Part shown: positions 33,165 to 43,579 of the stretch, in pieces
How positions within the stretch are numbered: position 1 is the stretch's first letter
Layout: each line of letters starts with the position of its first letter
NCBI GenBank assembly: GCA_015178975.1
Contig: WHVD01000147.1
Span: 62,001-126,000 of the forward strand
Direction: 5' to 3'
Length of the DNA stretch: 64,000 nt
From: Hysterangium stoloniferum
Taxonomy: Eukaryota; Basidiomycota; Agaricomycetes; Hysterangiales; Hysterangiaceae
The notes under the pieces: model-generated
Seen by the model: only the letters and a program-made list of their open reading frames with translations
Databases searched by the model: none
What the model was told of the DNA's origin: nothing
Program-made: the position numbers and the translations under genes

Positions 33165-34175
33165 TGCTAAAACTGCCACATTGATACGTTTATTTGTTTC
33201 TAGTCAGACATTTACAACACATCTAATCCCAACAAAATAGCAACAGAGCAGCGGTTATACAATGACTGTAGACCAGAATATCTCCGTTGGTCCTCTAGCA
33301 ACGTGTAATTGAAATTTCTGAGCAGCAGCCACAAGAATCACGCCTCCGGCCTTTAAATATATCCCCGCTTTATCCGCCGCAGTGGTAATGTGAACTTCAC
33401 CCTTCAGCACGATCCCGGTAGTTGGCCTGGGGGCAGGTTGAAGCTGTTCCTCGTTGTAATGCGGATCGAGAGAAGTATGCAGGGCAGTAAATTCCGCAAG
33501 GGGTGGGTCATAAGCTGTTGTACGTCCACGTGTAGTGCCTTTATACGGGGTTGAAGGTATGCCGAAGGTTTCTGCCGGTCGGGGCGCATAGGTCAGCACT
33601 CCGTGAATATACGCGAGTCTCTATCTTCTGGAGGAACAAATGCCGCATTCACCACATTGTCTGAGGCGGCCATGCACTCGATGATGTCTCCCGATAGATA
33701 TGCGTGTGCGTCATCCGCCCCGATATAAACGGCTTCGCCTTTCGAGAGTGTGACGAGATTCATGGGAAATGGGGCCGCCAAAACGCCGACGTCTCCAGGA
33801 TATTGTGTGTTGACTTCCAGCACAAGCTTGGCGAAGGCATCGTTTTGTGTCTGCAAACGGACGACGACGACACGGACAAACGGCTCGATTTCGGATTGAG
33901 CACGAAGAAGCAAACTGGATACGATGGATTTGATAGGATCTGCATCCCTGGCCGTTATTTCAATTCCACAGGCCTCTCGGAGTTCTCGTGTCGCCTCCCA
34001 AAATATCTTTGATAGGCTTGAAGCTGACAAATCCTCGAAAGTCTCCTAATGCTAGTGCCATTTCTAGTTTGTGATTGGCGTCTACGAAACCCTTCCGGTT
34101 AGCAACCCTAAGCCCCCCGGCGAGTCTTCTACCGGGTGGGCTTGCAACAAAAAGGCTCTGGCGATTAGTGATTGG
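33165..34175 (-). pseudogene. Mannose-6-phosphate isomerase pseudogene, copy 4
   Basis: Read leftwards from 34175: KGFVDANHKLEMALALGDFR, GFVSFKPIKDI, a frame break, ELREACGIEITARDADPIKS, SQYPGDVG-like TQYPGDVGVLAAPFPMNLVT, LSKGEAVYIGADDAHAYLSG, DIIECMAASDNVVNAAFVPP, a one-base break at TEC, then MLTYAPRPAETFGIPSTPYK to STVIV at 33255. The N-terminal third is absent; the frame dissolves into GC-rich sequence near 34110-34175. It carries frameshifts and several substitutions but keeps the zinc-site His of DDAHAY. The downstream flank (33165-33250) includes the first bases of the linked DUF6535 fragment. Confidence 0.9.
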
Positions 34176-34790
34176 CAAGGCCCGGCCCGGCCTAAAGCCC
34201 CCGGCTTGGGCTCAGCTTTCACGGCCTTAGCAAGGTGACCATAGCAACGCATGGTCACCGGCGTCCACCAGAGCGCCGCTGGGCAGACCACCACCTTATC
34301 AATCGCCGCAATCAGTTGTCTCCGAAGATTGAACTTTGTCAGCTAGAGTAGAGGGTGGCTAGGAGAAACGGAATGTAACGGTTTCGAGCCGACGAAAGCT
34401 CTCATCAGGGGGATACCGCTACCCTGCCGTTTCATCCTTCCAGAGTTACTGTTTAGGAGTCTACTACTGAGCCTGGTCCAAAGGGAGTGATAAGATAATG
34501 AATTTGTGCCGCCTTTGCGCGCAACGAAATTCCAAGAATCTTGAGACCCAATGGTGGGTAGTAAGTATACGGTTGGGCGGTACACCTATCAGGAGGTAGA
34601 GGCTTTAACCCGTGATCAACGATCACCTAAGCTGACGTATACGGTCGTGCTGCGAGGTAGCAGGTTTCCCTGCTGGCTCGTCTGTCGATGTCCATGCAGC
34701 AAGACGATGGTGGATGGGTCTACCAATATCTCAGGCCGGGCTTTGAGAGAGGGCCCCAGGCCGCGGTATAACAGATTTTTAAACTTGTAG
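34176..34790 (-). other. GC-rich segment of unknown element with hammerhead-like core
   Basis: About 600 bp, much richer in GC than its surroundings, between a PMI pseudogene and a hAT fragment. A 80-residue minus-strand frame (34343-34585, with SLWTRLSSRLLNSNSGRMKR) has no family resemblance and overlaps the ribozyme-like motif, so it is probably not coding. Its origin (SINE, LINE 5' region, retrozyme) could not be decided. Confidence 0.45.
34375..34422 (-). ncRNA. Hammerhead-ribozyme-like core
   Basis: On the minus strand, in order: GUAGCGGU, A, UCCCC, CUGAUGA, stem II GAGC / GCUC with an 8-nt loop, GAAA, CCGUUAC. CUGAUGA and GAAA are the invariant hammerhead core. Stem III forms 8 bp between GUAGCGGU and ACCGUUAC (one G-U pair), giving the required U16.1-A15.1 pair and a GUA cleavage triplet. 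Stem I is missing: only five nucleotides, UCCCC, lie between the cleavage site and CUGAUGA, so cleavage as a monomer is doubtful. It may be a degenerate or dimer-acting ribozyme, or chance. Confidence 0.5.
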
Positions 34791-34838
34791 TCTACTAATA
34801 AAATCAAATAAACTTCTCAAAAATATTATCAATTTATA

Positions 34839-35430
34839 TTACACATAAATTTCCTCTTCATCAGAGGATAGCTCAACTTCAAACAATGCACCCTCTGAAT
34901 CCCTGCTCTGTACACTTGTTTCAATTTCTTCGTCACTCTCAGCATCTGCATACTGATAAAACCAATTCAATGGGTAATTGGATGACGTGAAATTGAATAA
35001 AATACTTACACTTATTAATTCTCGAAATTCCTGGATCTCATCCCATTCTGCCGTATCCAATGCAATTGAATGAAGTTTTGCATGCCTTGTGATGTCGTTA
35101 TCTTCGGCTGTTATGTCAAATATAAAGCGGTCCACATGCTGTAAACCAATATAAAATATCAGAATAACCAAGTATCATCTCTGTTTTAATACTTACATCC
35201 CATAAAAGATATGCCCGGTTCACCAGAACAAAAGTAGATGACCAACAAACTGGCATATCTAATAACAGTGTTTGTGGGCGATCGGAGCCTTTGTCCTTTT
35301 GTAGTTGGAGAAATAGATCTTTTCTTTTGCTTGAGCTTCGAACCTGAAGTATTATAGACAGTATCAGTGTGAACTGAATGCATCTTTTATCACATACCTT
35401 CACAACTATGGCACAAACCATCCCCAATAC
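34839..35430 (-). pseudogene. hAT-family transposase fragment
   Basis: Minus strand, four exons joined by canonical introns (GTATGT...TTCAG, GTAAGT...TACAG, GTAAGT...ATCAG). Spliced it reads GMVCAIVVK, VRSSSKRKDLFLQLQKDKGS, DRPQTLLLDMPVCWSSTFVL, VNRAYLLWD, HVDRFIFDITAEDNDITRHA, LDTAEWDEIQEFRELIS, then an acidic tail ending ELSSDEEEIYV. The 'D.p.RW.St...l.Ra......i' block and 'W.....f...L' are typical of the region between the two RNase-H-like halves of hAT transposases (here the usual Arg-Trp is Cys-Trp). The BED finger and catalytic residues are absent. The acidic C-terminus may be joined by an internal deletion. Confidence 0.68.
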
Positions 35431-35632
35431 ATCCTTCTTGTCACCTGTGCCTTGAGTCAGAGGTGTGCTTCTGGGTCATGTGGGTGATGCCCTGAGTCCA
35501 AGTGAGTGAGCTTCAATAGAGGTGGCAAAATTTATAGAAAAAATCATAAATTCAATTTCGATAGCCACATTGAACAGCGTTTTTGTTTTTGAATGATCAG
35601 GGTCATTGAGCAATATATCCCGTTTCAAATGA

Positions 35633-36933
35633 CAATGTATTCAGAGTCAACTTCTACAAAATGTCCCCTCAAGTGCGGTCTACAAAACTATGACTGTGGA
35701 AAGCGCGGCTCGGATTCTCTAGTCGCCCGCTTAGCCCAGAAGCCTGTGGGCTTGATTTCGAGGACAATGAATCGAAATCTTACGTGGAAGTGAATTAAAG
35801 AGGCACATCAATCTTTCCTTGGCTGACTTTCGCTCGTAGATGTGGATGGAGACGCACCCAAAAGGACCTTCTACCCTATACGATCATCCCAACACCTCGC
35901 CTGCATCATTCCTCGTTATCGATACGGAGTACTTCCTCGGCCCGCGTACGATATCTAAATTTCCTCTCACATCTGACAAGGAGAGCAATAAGCGGAGTCC
36001 TGAAATTCCTTACCTGTTCAAAGTCCTTTCAATCGCCAAAGCCCTTCCGTTACAAGCCCTCCCCAATAAAAAACTCGCCGAGAAACTTAAGATTACTAAC
36101 CAGAAGGGTTTCGTAGACGCCAATCACAAACCAGAGATGGCACTGGCATTAGGAGACTTTCGAGGCTTTGTCGGTTTCAAGCCTATCAAAGATATCCTGC
36201 AAGTTTCGGAGGCGACACCAGAACTCCGACAGGGCTGTGGAATTGAAATAACCGCCAGGGATGCAGTTCCTATCAAATCCATCGTATCCAGTTTGCTTCT
36301 TCGTGCTCAGTCCGAAATCGAGCCGTTTGTCCGTGCCGTCGTCGACCGTTTGCAAGCACAAAATGATGCCTTCTCCAACCTTGTGCTGGAAGTGAACTCG
36401 CAATATCCTGGAGACGTCGCCGTTTTGGTGGCCCCATTTCTCATGAATCTCGTCACACTCTCGAAAGGCGAAGCCGTTTATATCGGGGCGGATGATGCAC
36501 ACGCATATATATCGGGAGACATTATCGAGTGCATGGCCGCCTCGGATAATGTGGTGAATGCAGCATTTGTTCCTCCAGAAGATAGAGACCCGTGTATATT
36601 CACGGAGATGCTGACCTATGCGCCCCGACCAGCAGAACCCTCGGCCTACGTTCAACCCCGTATAAGGGCAGTACACGTGGACGTACAACAGCCTATGACC
36701 CACCCCTTGCGAAATTTACTGTACTGCATTCTTCTCTCGATCCACATTACAACGAGGAACAGCTTCAACCTGCCCCCGGGCCGACTACCGGGATCGTGCT
36801 GGAGGGTGAAGTTCACATTACCACTGCGGCGGATAAAGAGGATATATTTAAAGGCCGGAGGCGTAATTTTTGTGGCTGCGGGTCAGAATTTTCAATTACA
36901 CGCAGTTGCTAGAGGGCCAACGGAGATATTCTC
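35633..36933 (+). pseudogene. Mannose-6-phosphate isomerase pseudogene, copy 5 (longest)
   Basis: Exon 1 35633-35789 (MTMYSESTSTKCPLKCGLQN, YDCGKRGSDSLVARLA, then a frameshift) and a 49-51 bp intron ending CTCGTAG at 35838. A long open exon then carries MWMETHPKGPSTLYDHPNTS, EIPYLFKVLSIAKALPLQ, DANHKPEMALALGDFRGFVG, SQYPGDVAVLVAPFLMNLVT, DDAHAYISGDIIECMAASDN and PEDRDPCIFTEMLTYAPRPA. Two frameshifts follow before KAGGVIFVAAGQNFQLHAVA. The zinc-site motif QAHPDK is QALPNK (His lost). After RGPTEIFS the natural end (ATVIV) is replaced by unrelated sequence. So it has all domains but cannot be active. It is inverted relative to copy 4. Confidence 0.9.
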
Positions 36934-37159
36934 TGACGAGTTTGAGAGGGTATGCATACGACGTGGGAGCGCGGCTGGATGAGGCGGAGGAGTGGCGAGT
37001 TGAGGACTTCGAGAAGGGGCTTGTAATGTGGTTGGTATTAGGCGTTGTGGTAGTCAGACGGGAAGCTGCACGGGTGCTGGATGATGGAACAGGGCCAACC
37101 CCGAATGGGAATAGCGGCGTGGTCGTAGTTGGTCCGGTGACCTCATAGGTCTCATCCCT
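36934..37159 (+). other. Open frame fused to PMI copy 5
   Basis: A frame continuing from the PMI break reads LTSLRGYAYDVGARLDEAEE, WRVEDFEKGLVMWLVLGVVV, ending PVTS at 37148. It is protein-like but unrecognised, probably a fragment of another host gene placed here by rearrangement. Confidence 0.35.
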
Positions 37160-38299
37160 TTAGCAATCGCATGGTGAGTATGCTGCTCTACCGATTCTCA
37201 CGCTTGTATCATCAGCGGGATTGTTAAATGACATCCAATCCCATTCACCGCCGCTCCATGCGCTCCATCCTTCGCCGGGGCGGTTTACTGACGCACGCGG
37301 GTCGTCATGGTCTTTGAACAAGACCCAATTGGCGTAGCAATATTTCAACAACCTGCAAGCCAAAAATGAGGCACAATAATACCGATATTCCAAATCACGT
37401 ACGAATGAATCGTAACAAAATCAGCTTCTTCTACAATAACTTCGTAAACCTTCATCTCTCCCGACGCCGTGTTAGAATTTTCCGCGAACGATGATGTGAG
37501 CATTGTATGGAAGTAGTAAGATCGACGGATGAGTTATATATATCGCTTACGCGCTTTTGGCTGCGTGGCGAAACTAAATCCGGAAGTTCTGAAGAGGAGC
37601 GACGGCTATTAGGACTAGTGGGTACCAAAGGAGATGGCGGGGTAGAGGCGGATGGAGGTCCCTTTTCAAGGCAGATGAATTTTACGTCGCCTGTGTGACT
37701 TTAGGACATATCGCATTAATAATAAAGAATACAAAGTCACCCGTGTTAATGTTATATAAGAATGAAGGCACCGAGAAGATCTTTCGGAACATAGTATGCC
37801 AAAGGATGCTGGGGATATTGTGGACCCGTCGGATTATGAATCTGAACACAAATAACAAAAGAGTCTGTCTCGGCTATGCGTTGGTTCTGCAAAAGTCTAG
37901 AGAGGTAGGCATCGTGCATTCTTGAGAGACATTCTTGCGTATCAACAAAACAAACATAACATAGTAAGCTGGGTAGGTCTTACTCACCCCAAAATTCACT
38001 GTCTTGTTGCCTTGTCGGAAACTCCAGTCATACTCCCAGAACTCCCAAACCCAGTCGGCTCGTGCGTCACGCTCACCGCCGCGGTCATCTGGACTTTCAC
38101 CGCTGCCATCATTGTTGCGTAGTAGTCTTGAGTAATGTCGACCATTAGAGATGTTATGCATAGTGAAATAGTGGGAATATTGATCGATTTGTTTGGTTGC
38201 TGTGTTAGTCCCGAGTCCTGTCCTGGAGAGGGGAGTCAAGACAGGCGTTGAATTGGCGGGATCAAGGTCGGCTGTCGTTTCATTGGTAGTGGTGCGCAC
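37160..38299 (-). CDS. Unrecognised spliced gene
   Basis: Minus strand. Exon 1 (38299-37988): MRTTTNETTADLDPANSTPV, QIDQYSHYFTMHNISNGRHY, ADWVWEFWEYDWSFRQGNKT, VNFG, then a GTGAGT donor. Later pieces: FICLEKGPPSASTPPSPLVP...SPRSQK (about 37700-37560, followed by GTAAGC), SSFAENSNTASGEMKVYEV, IVEEADFVTIHS (donor GTACGT), a 50 bp intron, and LLKYCYANWVLFKDHDDPRA, GEGWSAWSGGEWDWMSFNNP, ending about 37194. Introns have normal ends, and tryptophan-rich blocks suggest a folded domain. I do not recognise the family. The proline/serine-rich middle is low complexity. It may be a host gene or a piece of one; integrity is unknown because the joins were inferred by eye. Confidence 0.45.
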
Positions 38300-38401
38300 T
38301 TGGGTAAAAGAACGTGCGTGAGTGTTCGTATTGGAGTGAATCTACTGCTCTGACGGTGCAGTTACCCTACCTATCTCAAGCTTAAATTTACCATCTGCTA
38401 C

Positions 38402-38830
38402 AATGGGGGACTCTCAGGATTTCATGTGGCTCCTCAACGCCTTCAGCGTCATTGATGAGAGGAGTCTGCTCAACCCAATCGCGCAAGGCATGCACGCTAC
38501 GAACTGTCCATTCAAAAGCCTATGACCGACGCCTGAAAGGAAGTCAAGTCTACGCGCATTGTATGCCTTACAATGAAATTCCACTGATGGATAGGGTCTT
38601 TACTCTGCATCTGACTCACAGACGCAATAGAATTTCTTGCTGTATTTGACGTGGACGAGCCAGCCTCCCAGCTCGCGCTGTGCTGTGGACCTCCCGAACT
38701 GGCTGAAACAGAAGGCAGAGAGGATGAAGAAGCGCTGTGAGTATGGGGTGTCCACGGCCAATGAGGGCGAACTTATCCAGGAGAAAATATCATCTATGCA
38801 CACAAAAAAGTGCAGTTATTACGCCTAAAC
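38402..38830 (+). CDS. Unrecognised short gene or fragment
   Basis: A frame beginning MGDSQDFMWLLNAFSVIDER, SLLNPIAQGMHATNCPFKSL stops at 38522-38524. Further on, IEFLAVFDVDEPASQLALCC, GPPELAETEGREDEEAL (about 38627-38736) could be a second exon. It is divergent from the 37.2-38.3 kb gene, with about 100 bp between starts. No known domain was seen. Low confidence that this is a functional gene. Confidence 0.3.
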
Positions 38831-39021
38831 ACATTCATTTAACTTGATACTTACCTTTTATAGAATTCTCAGAAAGTGCTATAGTCCGGTCAGGATAGAA
38901 TGACACAACTCTCTAGGGATGACAAACAGACTTGAAAACAAAAGGGGTGTTCATGATGAGTATATCATATTATACCCATTTGAATGGTGTTTATTGCTAT
39001 TGTTTGACAGTCAGAAAATAC

Positions 39022-40585
39022 TGTTAGGGTACGTACATGGCTGGTCTCCGGAAAAACCCACGGAATATCCGGTAGGACTTGGCTTCAGCTTATAGGCTGC
39101 ACCCTCGTGAGATCGTGTTGTCCAATTTCAGACAGGTGGACGGGAATCCTGGGGAGTCCAGGTGGGGTTTGTGGATCGAGGGGTCGTGGGTTGGAGGTCA
39201 TGGGTCAAGAGGTCATGAGTCGAGTTGTAAGTCAAGATAGGTGAGAGAGATAGATGTGCCAGAGCCCGTGGGCTCCGACTAGCGTGAGTGGTGTAATTCA
39301 AGTAGGAGTTTAGAGTGGAAAATGTATTGGATTACTGGGGGGGAATCTAAGCTGATTTTCTGACTGTATTGTATGGACAACATCTGCCAGTTTAAATAGA
39401 CCATGGAGTGAATGACATACCAAATCCAGTAATGATGAAATGAAATGAGCAAAACATAAAACAGGAATAGTAAACACCAAGTTTGGTGTTAGGAACGGGA
39501 CGGAACGGAGTGGAGTCTGAATAGTGACAAATCATAAACCATCATGGGAAATGGAGCGGGAGTGGAGTCCAAATCGTGACAGGTCATTTGTGCTACGACC
39601 GTGTCACAACCCTATTGGTCCCCGAGGTTATCACCACCTATTGACAATTCAAGTTACTGTTCAAGTCACCACATTGGAAACCATCGGCCTCCCGAAGCTG
39701 ATGTATGCTTCTGCGGTGATCAAACTCCATTTACACCCACATCAAAATATACTCGTACTATCTGGTTAAACTTTGATATGTCCCTTTTTATTATGATGAT
39801 CCGTTTTATCCTATGTTTCACACATGTCTATATATACTTGTAACCCTTGAACTATTTCCTTTTACCGTAATTCTGCTCTCGGTTATCTCACGGCCTCCAA
39901 ACTAATCATAAACTTCCCATTCCTAGTCAAGCTTATTGTTAATACCATTTTCCACCCTTCTCCTAGTTAGTATTTTCTAGACGCCTGAGACTTATATATG
40001 AACCCACTGTAGTTGTAGTTACTAGGCAATCAGAATATTGACTTAGATTACATCTATAGTAATCTCATACTAAGAATTCCACTATCCGCCTTCGCGTGCG
40101 CTCGCCCCCTTTCGGGCCCCAACCCCTTGGCCTGACACTCAACTTATCCCTCGATTCCAATCGGTAGTTTTCACCGAGAGGTGTTCATTGGGACTAGTCT
40201 TTGCCTGCCCGAAATTTAAGGACACCCGACGGATAACTGTGAGGGTGCAGCACATAAGCTGAAGCCAAGTCCTTCCGATCGGTCCCCGTCGGCCAACTGA
40301 CTTTAGTCAGTTTTCAGTTCTTAACAATTTGACTAAAACGGGAATAGGGCTCTGTTAGGGGGAAGACAGATATTCCAAGCGGGGTCTGGTGACTGATGCA
40401 TGAGACGAGGTCAGACATAGACAGGAATGGAGTCTGGTCGGTTTTCTGGTGACTGAAACACAACGTAACAAAGTCGAATGTAGACAAGTCTGGTGGGAAA
40501 TCCAGTAAACTGATAATGGGTGCATATAGGGTGTGGGTGTGTATAAGTTAGTGCCCGGAGTCTGGTGGGATTTCCAGTCATAACA
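39022..40585 (-). repeat. G1 LTR, left arm (interrupted)
   Basis: Minus orientation, TGTTATGACTGG at 40585 to CCCTAACA at 39022; about 823 bp once the 741 bp nested insertion at 39591-40331 is removed. Many CpG sites of the 63 kb copy are TG or CA here, so it is an old copy. Just outside is TCAGAAAATAC (39011-39021), the complement of the putative self-priming PBS. Confidence 0.88.
39591..40326 (+). mobile_element. Solo LTR, separate family (736 bp)
   Basis: Begins TGCTACGACCGTG, ends TTCTTAACA, with a perfect 5 bp target duplication ATTTG (39586-39590 and 40327-40331) inside the left G1 LTR. A TATA box, CTATATATAC, at 39828-39836 supports plus orientation. No coding sequence. Confidence 0.9.
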
Positions 40586-40735
40586 GTACCCTCCCTTTAT
40601 GCCGAAGTCCCAAAGAGGCTCTAGACCTCGATAAGGTTCTTGTCGGCTATGCACATGTGTCAAAGGTCATGTCGGTTACACGTATGTGTCAAAGAGTCAG
40701 GTGATTTGGAAGGTAAGGTTCAGACATGACGAGCC

Positions 40736-40745
40736 TATATAAAAA
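40736..40745 (+). promoter_or_regulatory. TATA box of the accessory ORF, left arm
   Basis: TATATAAAAA lies about 50 bp upstream of the ATG at 40795 and is preserved in the right arm (near 45915). It reads opposite to the retroelement's own sense strand. Confidence 0.6.
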
Positions 40746-40794
40746 TTTGAAAAAATGAAATTTCTTCTTCTTTATTTCTCCCATCTTCAACACT

Positions 40795-41468
40795 ATGGGA
40801 CCAAAACCAACACCACAAAGGGCAATGCCAACTGCCAGGCCCTCCATGGGCAATCCGTATCGGGCACCTTACAGCACGGCCCAACTTTTGGTGTGGCGAG
40901 AAGAGCAGTGCTGACTTTGTGAAGAAGCAGAGAAGGAGGCCAGGGAGGCAAAGAAGGCCTTGGACAGGGCATACGAGGTGGCATTGGCCACAGAGGAAGA
41001 GGCTGCGAGGCAGAAGGAAAAAGAGGAGGAAGAGGCTGCATGGGTGGCCACAGAGAAAGTGCGGGTGGCTGTGGACAGGGCCGTGGTTTTCACAGGAAAA
41101 GTAAGTCCCAAAAATTTTTTAACTTGTTGTTTTTCTTTTTACTGACTTGTCATTTTCAGTGCAAGGCAACAGAGGTAGAATTGGAGTCTGAGGGGGAGCC
41201 GGAGAGCCCCCAAAAGGTACGTCTCGGGTCCGTGGGATAAATGGGGAACTAACCATATCAACAGAAGGCACAGAAGGCGGCACCAGTCCCTCTTCCAATG
41301 CAGAATGATCCGTGGTGTTCCGGTTGCAATGACCGGAACACAGAGTGCAATCAAAAGTCTGGGTGCTTCCAATGTGCACACCTCAAGGCGAGGTGCTCGC
41401 TCATCCATGAGCAACCCATGGGATCCGGGGCATGGGATGTTAGCGGGACAGATGGGTTGTCCCGGCTG
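40795..41468 (+). pseudogene. Antisense accessory ORF of chromovirus G1, left arm (truncated)
   Basis: Starts MGPKPTPQRAMPTARPSMGN and has a Glu/Ala/Lys-rich coiled coil (EAEKEAREAKKALDRAYEVA). Two canonical introns (41101-41159 GTAAGT...TTTCAG; 41217-41264 GTACGT...AACAG) splice to VELESEGEPESPQK and a cysteine cluster (WCSGCNDRNTECNQKSGCFQ, CAHLKARCSL). The C-x2-C...C-x2-C...C pattern resembles Zn-binding clusters of small proteins common in mushroom genomes. A TGA at 40912-40914 replaces the CGA of the right arm. Near 41468 it is cut and joined to RNase H. Relative to the retroelement it is antisense, near the 3' LTR. Function unknown. Confidence 0.65.
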
Positions 41469-41469
41469 G

Positions 41470-43344
41470 AGCAGAGCTCAACTACAACATTCATGATAAG
41501 GAGCTCCTGGCAATTGTTTCAGCTTTCAAAGCGTGGCAACACTATTTGGAAGGCTCGGGAACTCCGATTGACATTGTAACAGATCACAAAAACCTGGAAT
41601 ACTTTTCTACCACAAAACTTTTGACCTGTCGGCAGGCCTGCAGGTCTGAATATCTACATATCTGCCTTCAATATGATTATCCACTTTCAACCGGCCATCT
41701 CAGTGGCAAACCCAACACTTTAACTAGATGATGGGATGTCTATCCTAAAGAGGGGAGCAATGACTATGCCATGGTAAACCGGCACAACCTGAAACCTATT
41801 TTTACGAATCAACAACTTACTGCATTGGTCTGTGCAACTTTCCTCATCAATCCCATTGTCTGTGGAATTATCATTATGGATATCGAGAAGTTACATCAAG
41901 ATATTCTATTGGCAATTCTGCTAGACCTGATAACTAAAGCTCACCTTGACAATCCCGTGGACCCCAATCAACCCCGGTGGTCTCTTGATCAGCATGGTTT
42001 CATTAGACTTGACGATAGGATCTATGTAATGGACTCTGATGGCCTCCACCTCAGGATCCTTCAGTACAAACATGATCATCCGCTCTCAGGACATTTTGGG
42101 TACAACAAAACTCTATCATTAATAAGAAGAGAATATACTTGGCCCAGACTCTGTGGATTCATTAAGCACTATTGTAAATCTTGCACTACTTGTCCCCACT
42201 CGAAATCTCAGCGACACAAGCCATACGGCCTTTTGAAACAACTCCCAGTACTGGAACATCCATGGAATTCTATCTCTATGGATTTCATTGAACACCTACT
42301 GGATTCCAAAGGCTTTTCTGCCATTCTAGTCGTTGTTGACAGATTCTCAAAACAAGGTATATTCATCCCTACATATGATACAATTACATCTTTTTATTAT
42401 CCACATATTTTCCAAGCATGGAGTTCCGTCCCACATAACTTCCAATTGAGGATCAGAGTTCCGTATCTCACTTCTTTAGATCCCTCGGGAAATCCTTGGA
42501 CATGAAACTACATTTCACGTCTGGACATCACCCAGAAGGTGACGGACAAACCGAACGTGTCAACCAGACATTGGAACAATATCTCCGCATATATTGCAAT
42601 TATCAATAGGACAATTGGAAATCCTTGTTACCACTTGCAGAATTCACTTACAACAATGCACCCTCAGCCACTACTGGCATTTCCCCATTCTTTGCAAATA
42701 AAGGATATAATCCAAATATTACAGTACATCCAGAACGAAATTTCACCTCTGCTCGCACTCAAGAGTTCACCACGGACCTCCACGAGCTCCATGAGGAACT
42801 CTGGACTGCAGTAAAGTCCACCCAAGAGCAATCCCAACTTTCAGCGGACAGACACCAGATTCCACCACCCAACTTCAAAATTGGCAATCATGTTTTTGTC
42901 AAAGCTCAATTCTTCCAGACTACCCGTCCATCAAAAAAGCTTGCTGAAAAATATTTAGGTCTGTTTGGAATTATCGCACAAGTAGGTTCAGTTTCTTGGA
43001 CCCTACAGCTTCCAGATAGCATGCGCGCGGTACACCTGGTATTTCATGTTTCTATGTTAGAACCTTGTACTGCTAACACTATCCCAGATCGTGTGCAATC
43101 TCCACCTCCTCCAGTCATTATTGACGGAGAACCCGAGTTTGAAATCTTGCAAATTTTAGATTCAAAAATTGACAAGCATCGACGCACTTGTAAACTGCTT
43201 TACTTGGTCAAGTGGGCGGGTTACGAGGGCACCGATGAAGAAACCTCATGGATTTTGGCCACGGAACTTGGTAATGCCATGGATCTCATTACTGACTTTC
43301 ATACAGCTTACCCACTCAAACCTGGACCACTATCTTCTCTTTGA
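41470..43344 (+). pseudogene. Chromovirus pol C-terminal part: RNase H, integrase, chromodomain
   Basis: RNase [37 protein letters not shown]. Integrase: zinc finger with HPLSGHFGYNKTLSLI and CKSCTTC; core SMDFIEHL, LVVVDRFSKQGIFIP. The second catalytic Asp region, normally SDRGSEF, reads SN-stop-GSEF (GATCGA changed to AATTGA). The third region is HHPEGDGQTERVNQTLEQYL with Glu retained. Then the GPY/F-like region KLAEKYLGLFGIIAQVGS and a C-terminal chromodomain (EFEILQILDSKIDKHRR, LYLVKWAGYEGTDEETSWIL). The chromodomain defines it as a Tf1/sushi-type chromovirus and would direct insertion to modified chromatin. Stops and frameshifts at about 41731, 42505 and 42612 make it inactive. Confidence 0.92.
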
Positions 43345-43579
43345 CCACACTCCACAGACCCCATGTTACGTTTGGACTCATTTTCATTTTTCCCTGTCGC
43401 CCTATGTCTCTCTTTGCTTTTACAGGTTCTGATATGTTCTTCAAGTCCTTAAGTGGATTTTCCACGGACTTTGATTCTTATGTTTTCACACTTTACTTTT
43501 ATGTTCAAAATTATTATCAAGTTTCCTATTTTACTTTTTTCAGTCTACATTTATGGGACTGTGTTTTTTCCCCACCTCC

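Noticed and set aside
34370-34395. tRNA T-arm or Pol III B box (GGCTCGAAACC on the minus strand)
   Set aside because: No A box, no cloverleaf and a poor T-stem; the hammerhead-like pairing explains the conserved bases better.
40586-40600. Reading the left G1 LTR as a plus-strand 5' LTR with a PBS at GTACCCTCCC
   Set aside because: Both ends are TGTTA...TAACA, so either orientation is possible. The TATA box, PPT (AAAGGGAGGG on the minus strand), self-priming match and integrase orientation in the right arm all favour minus.
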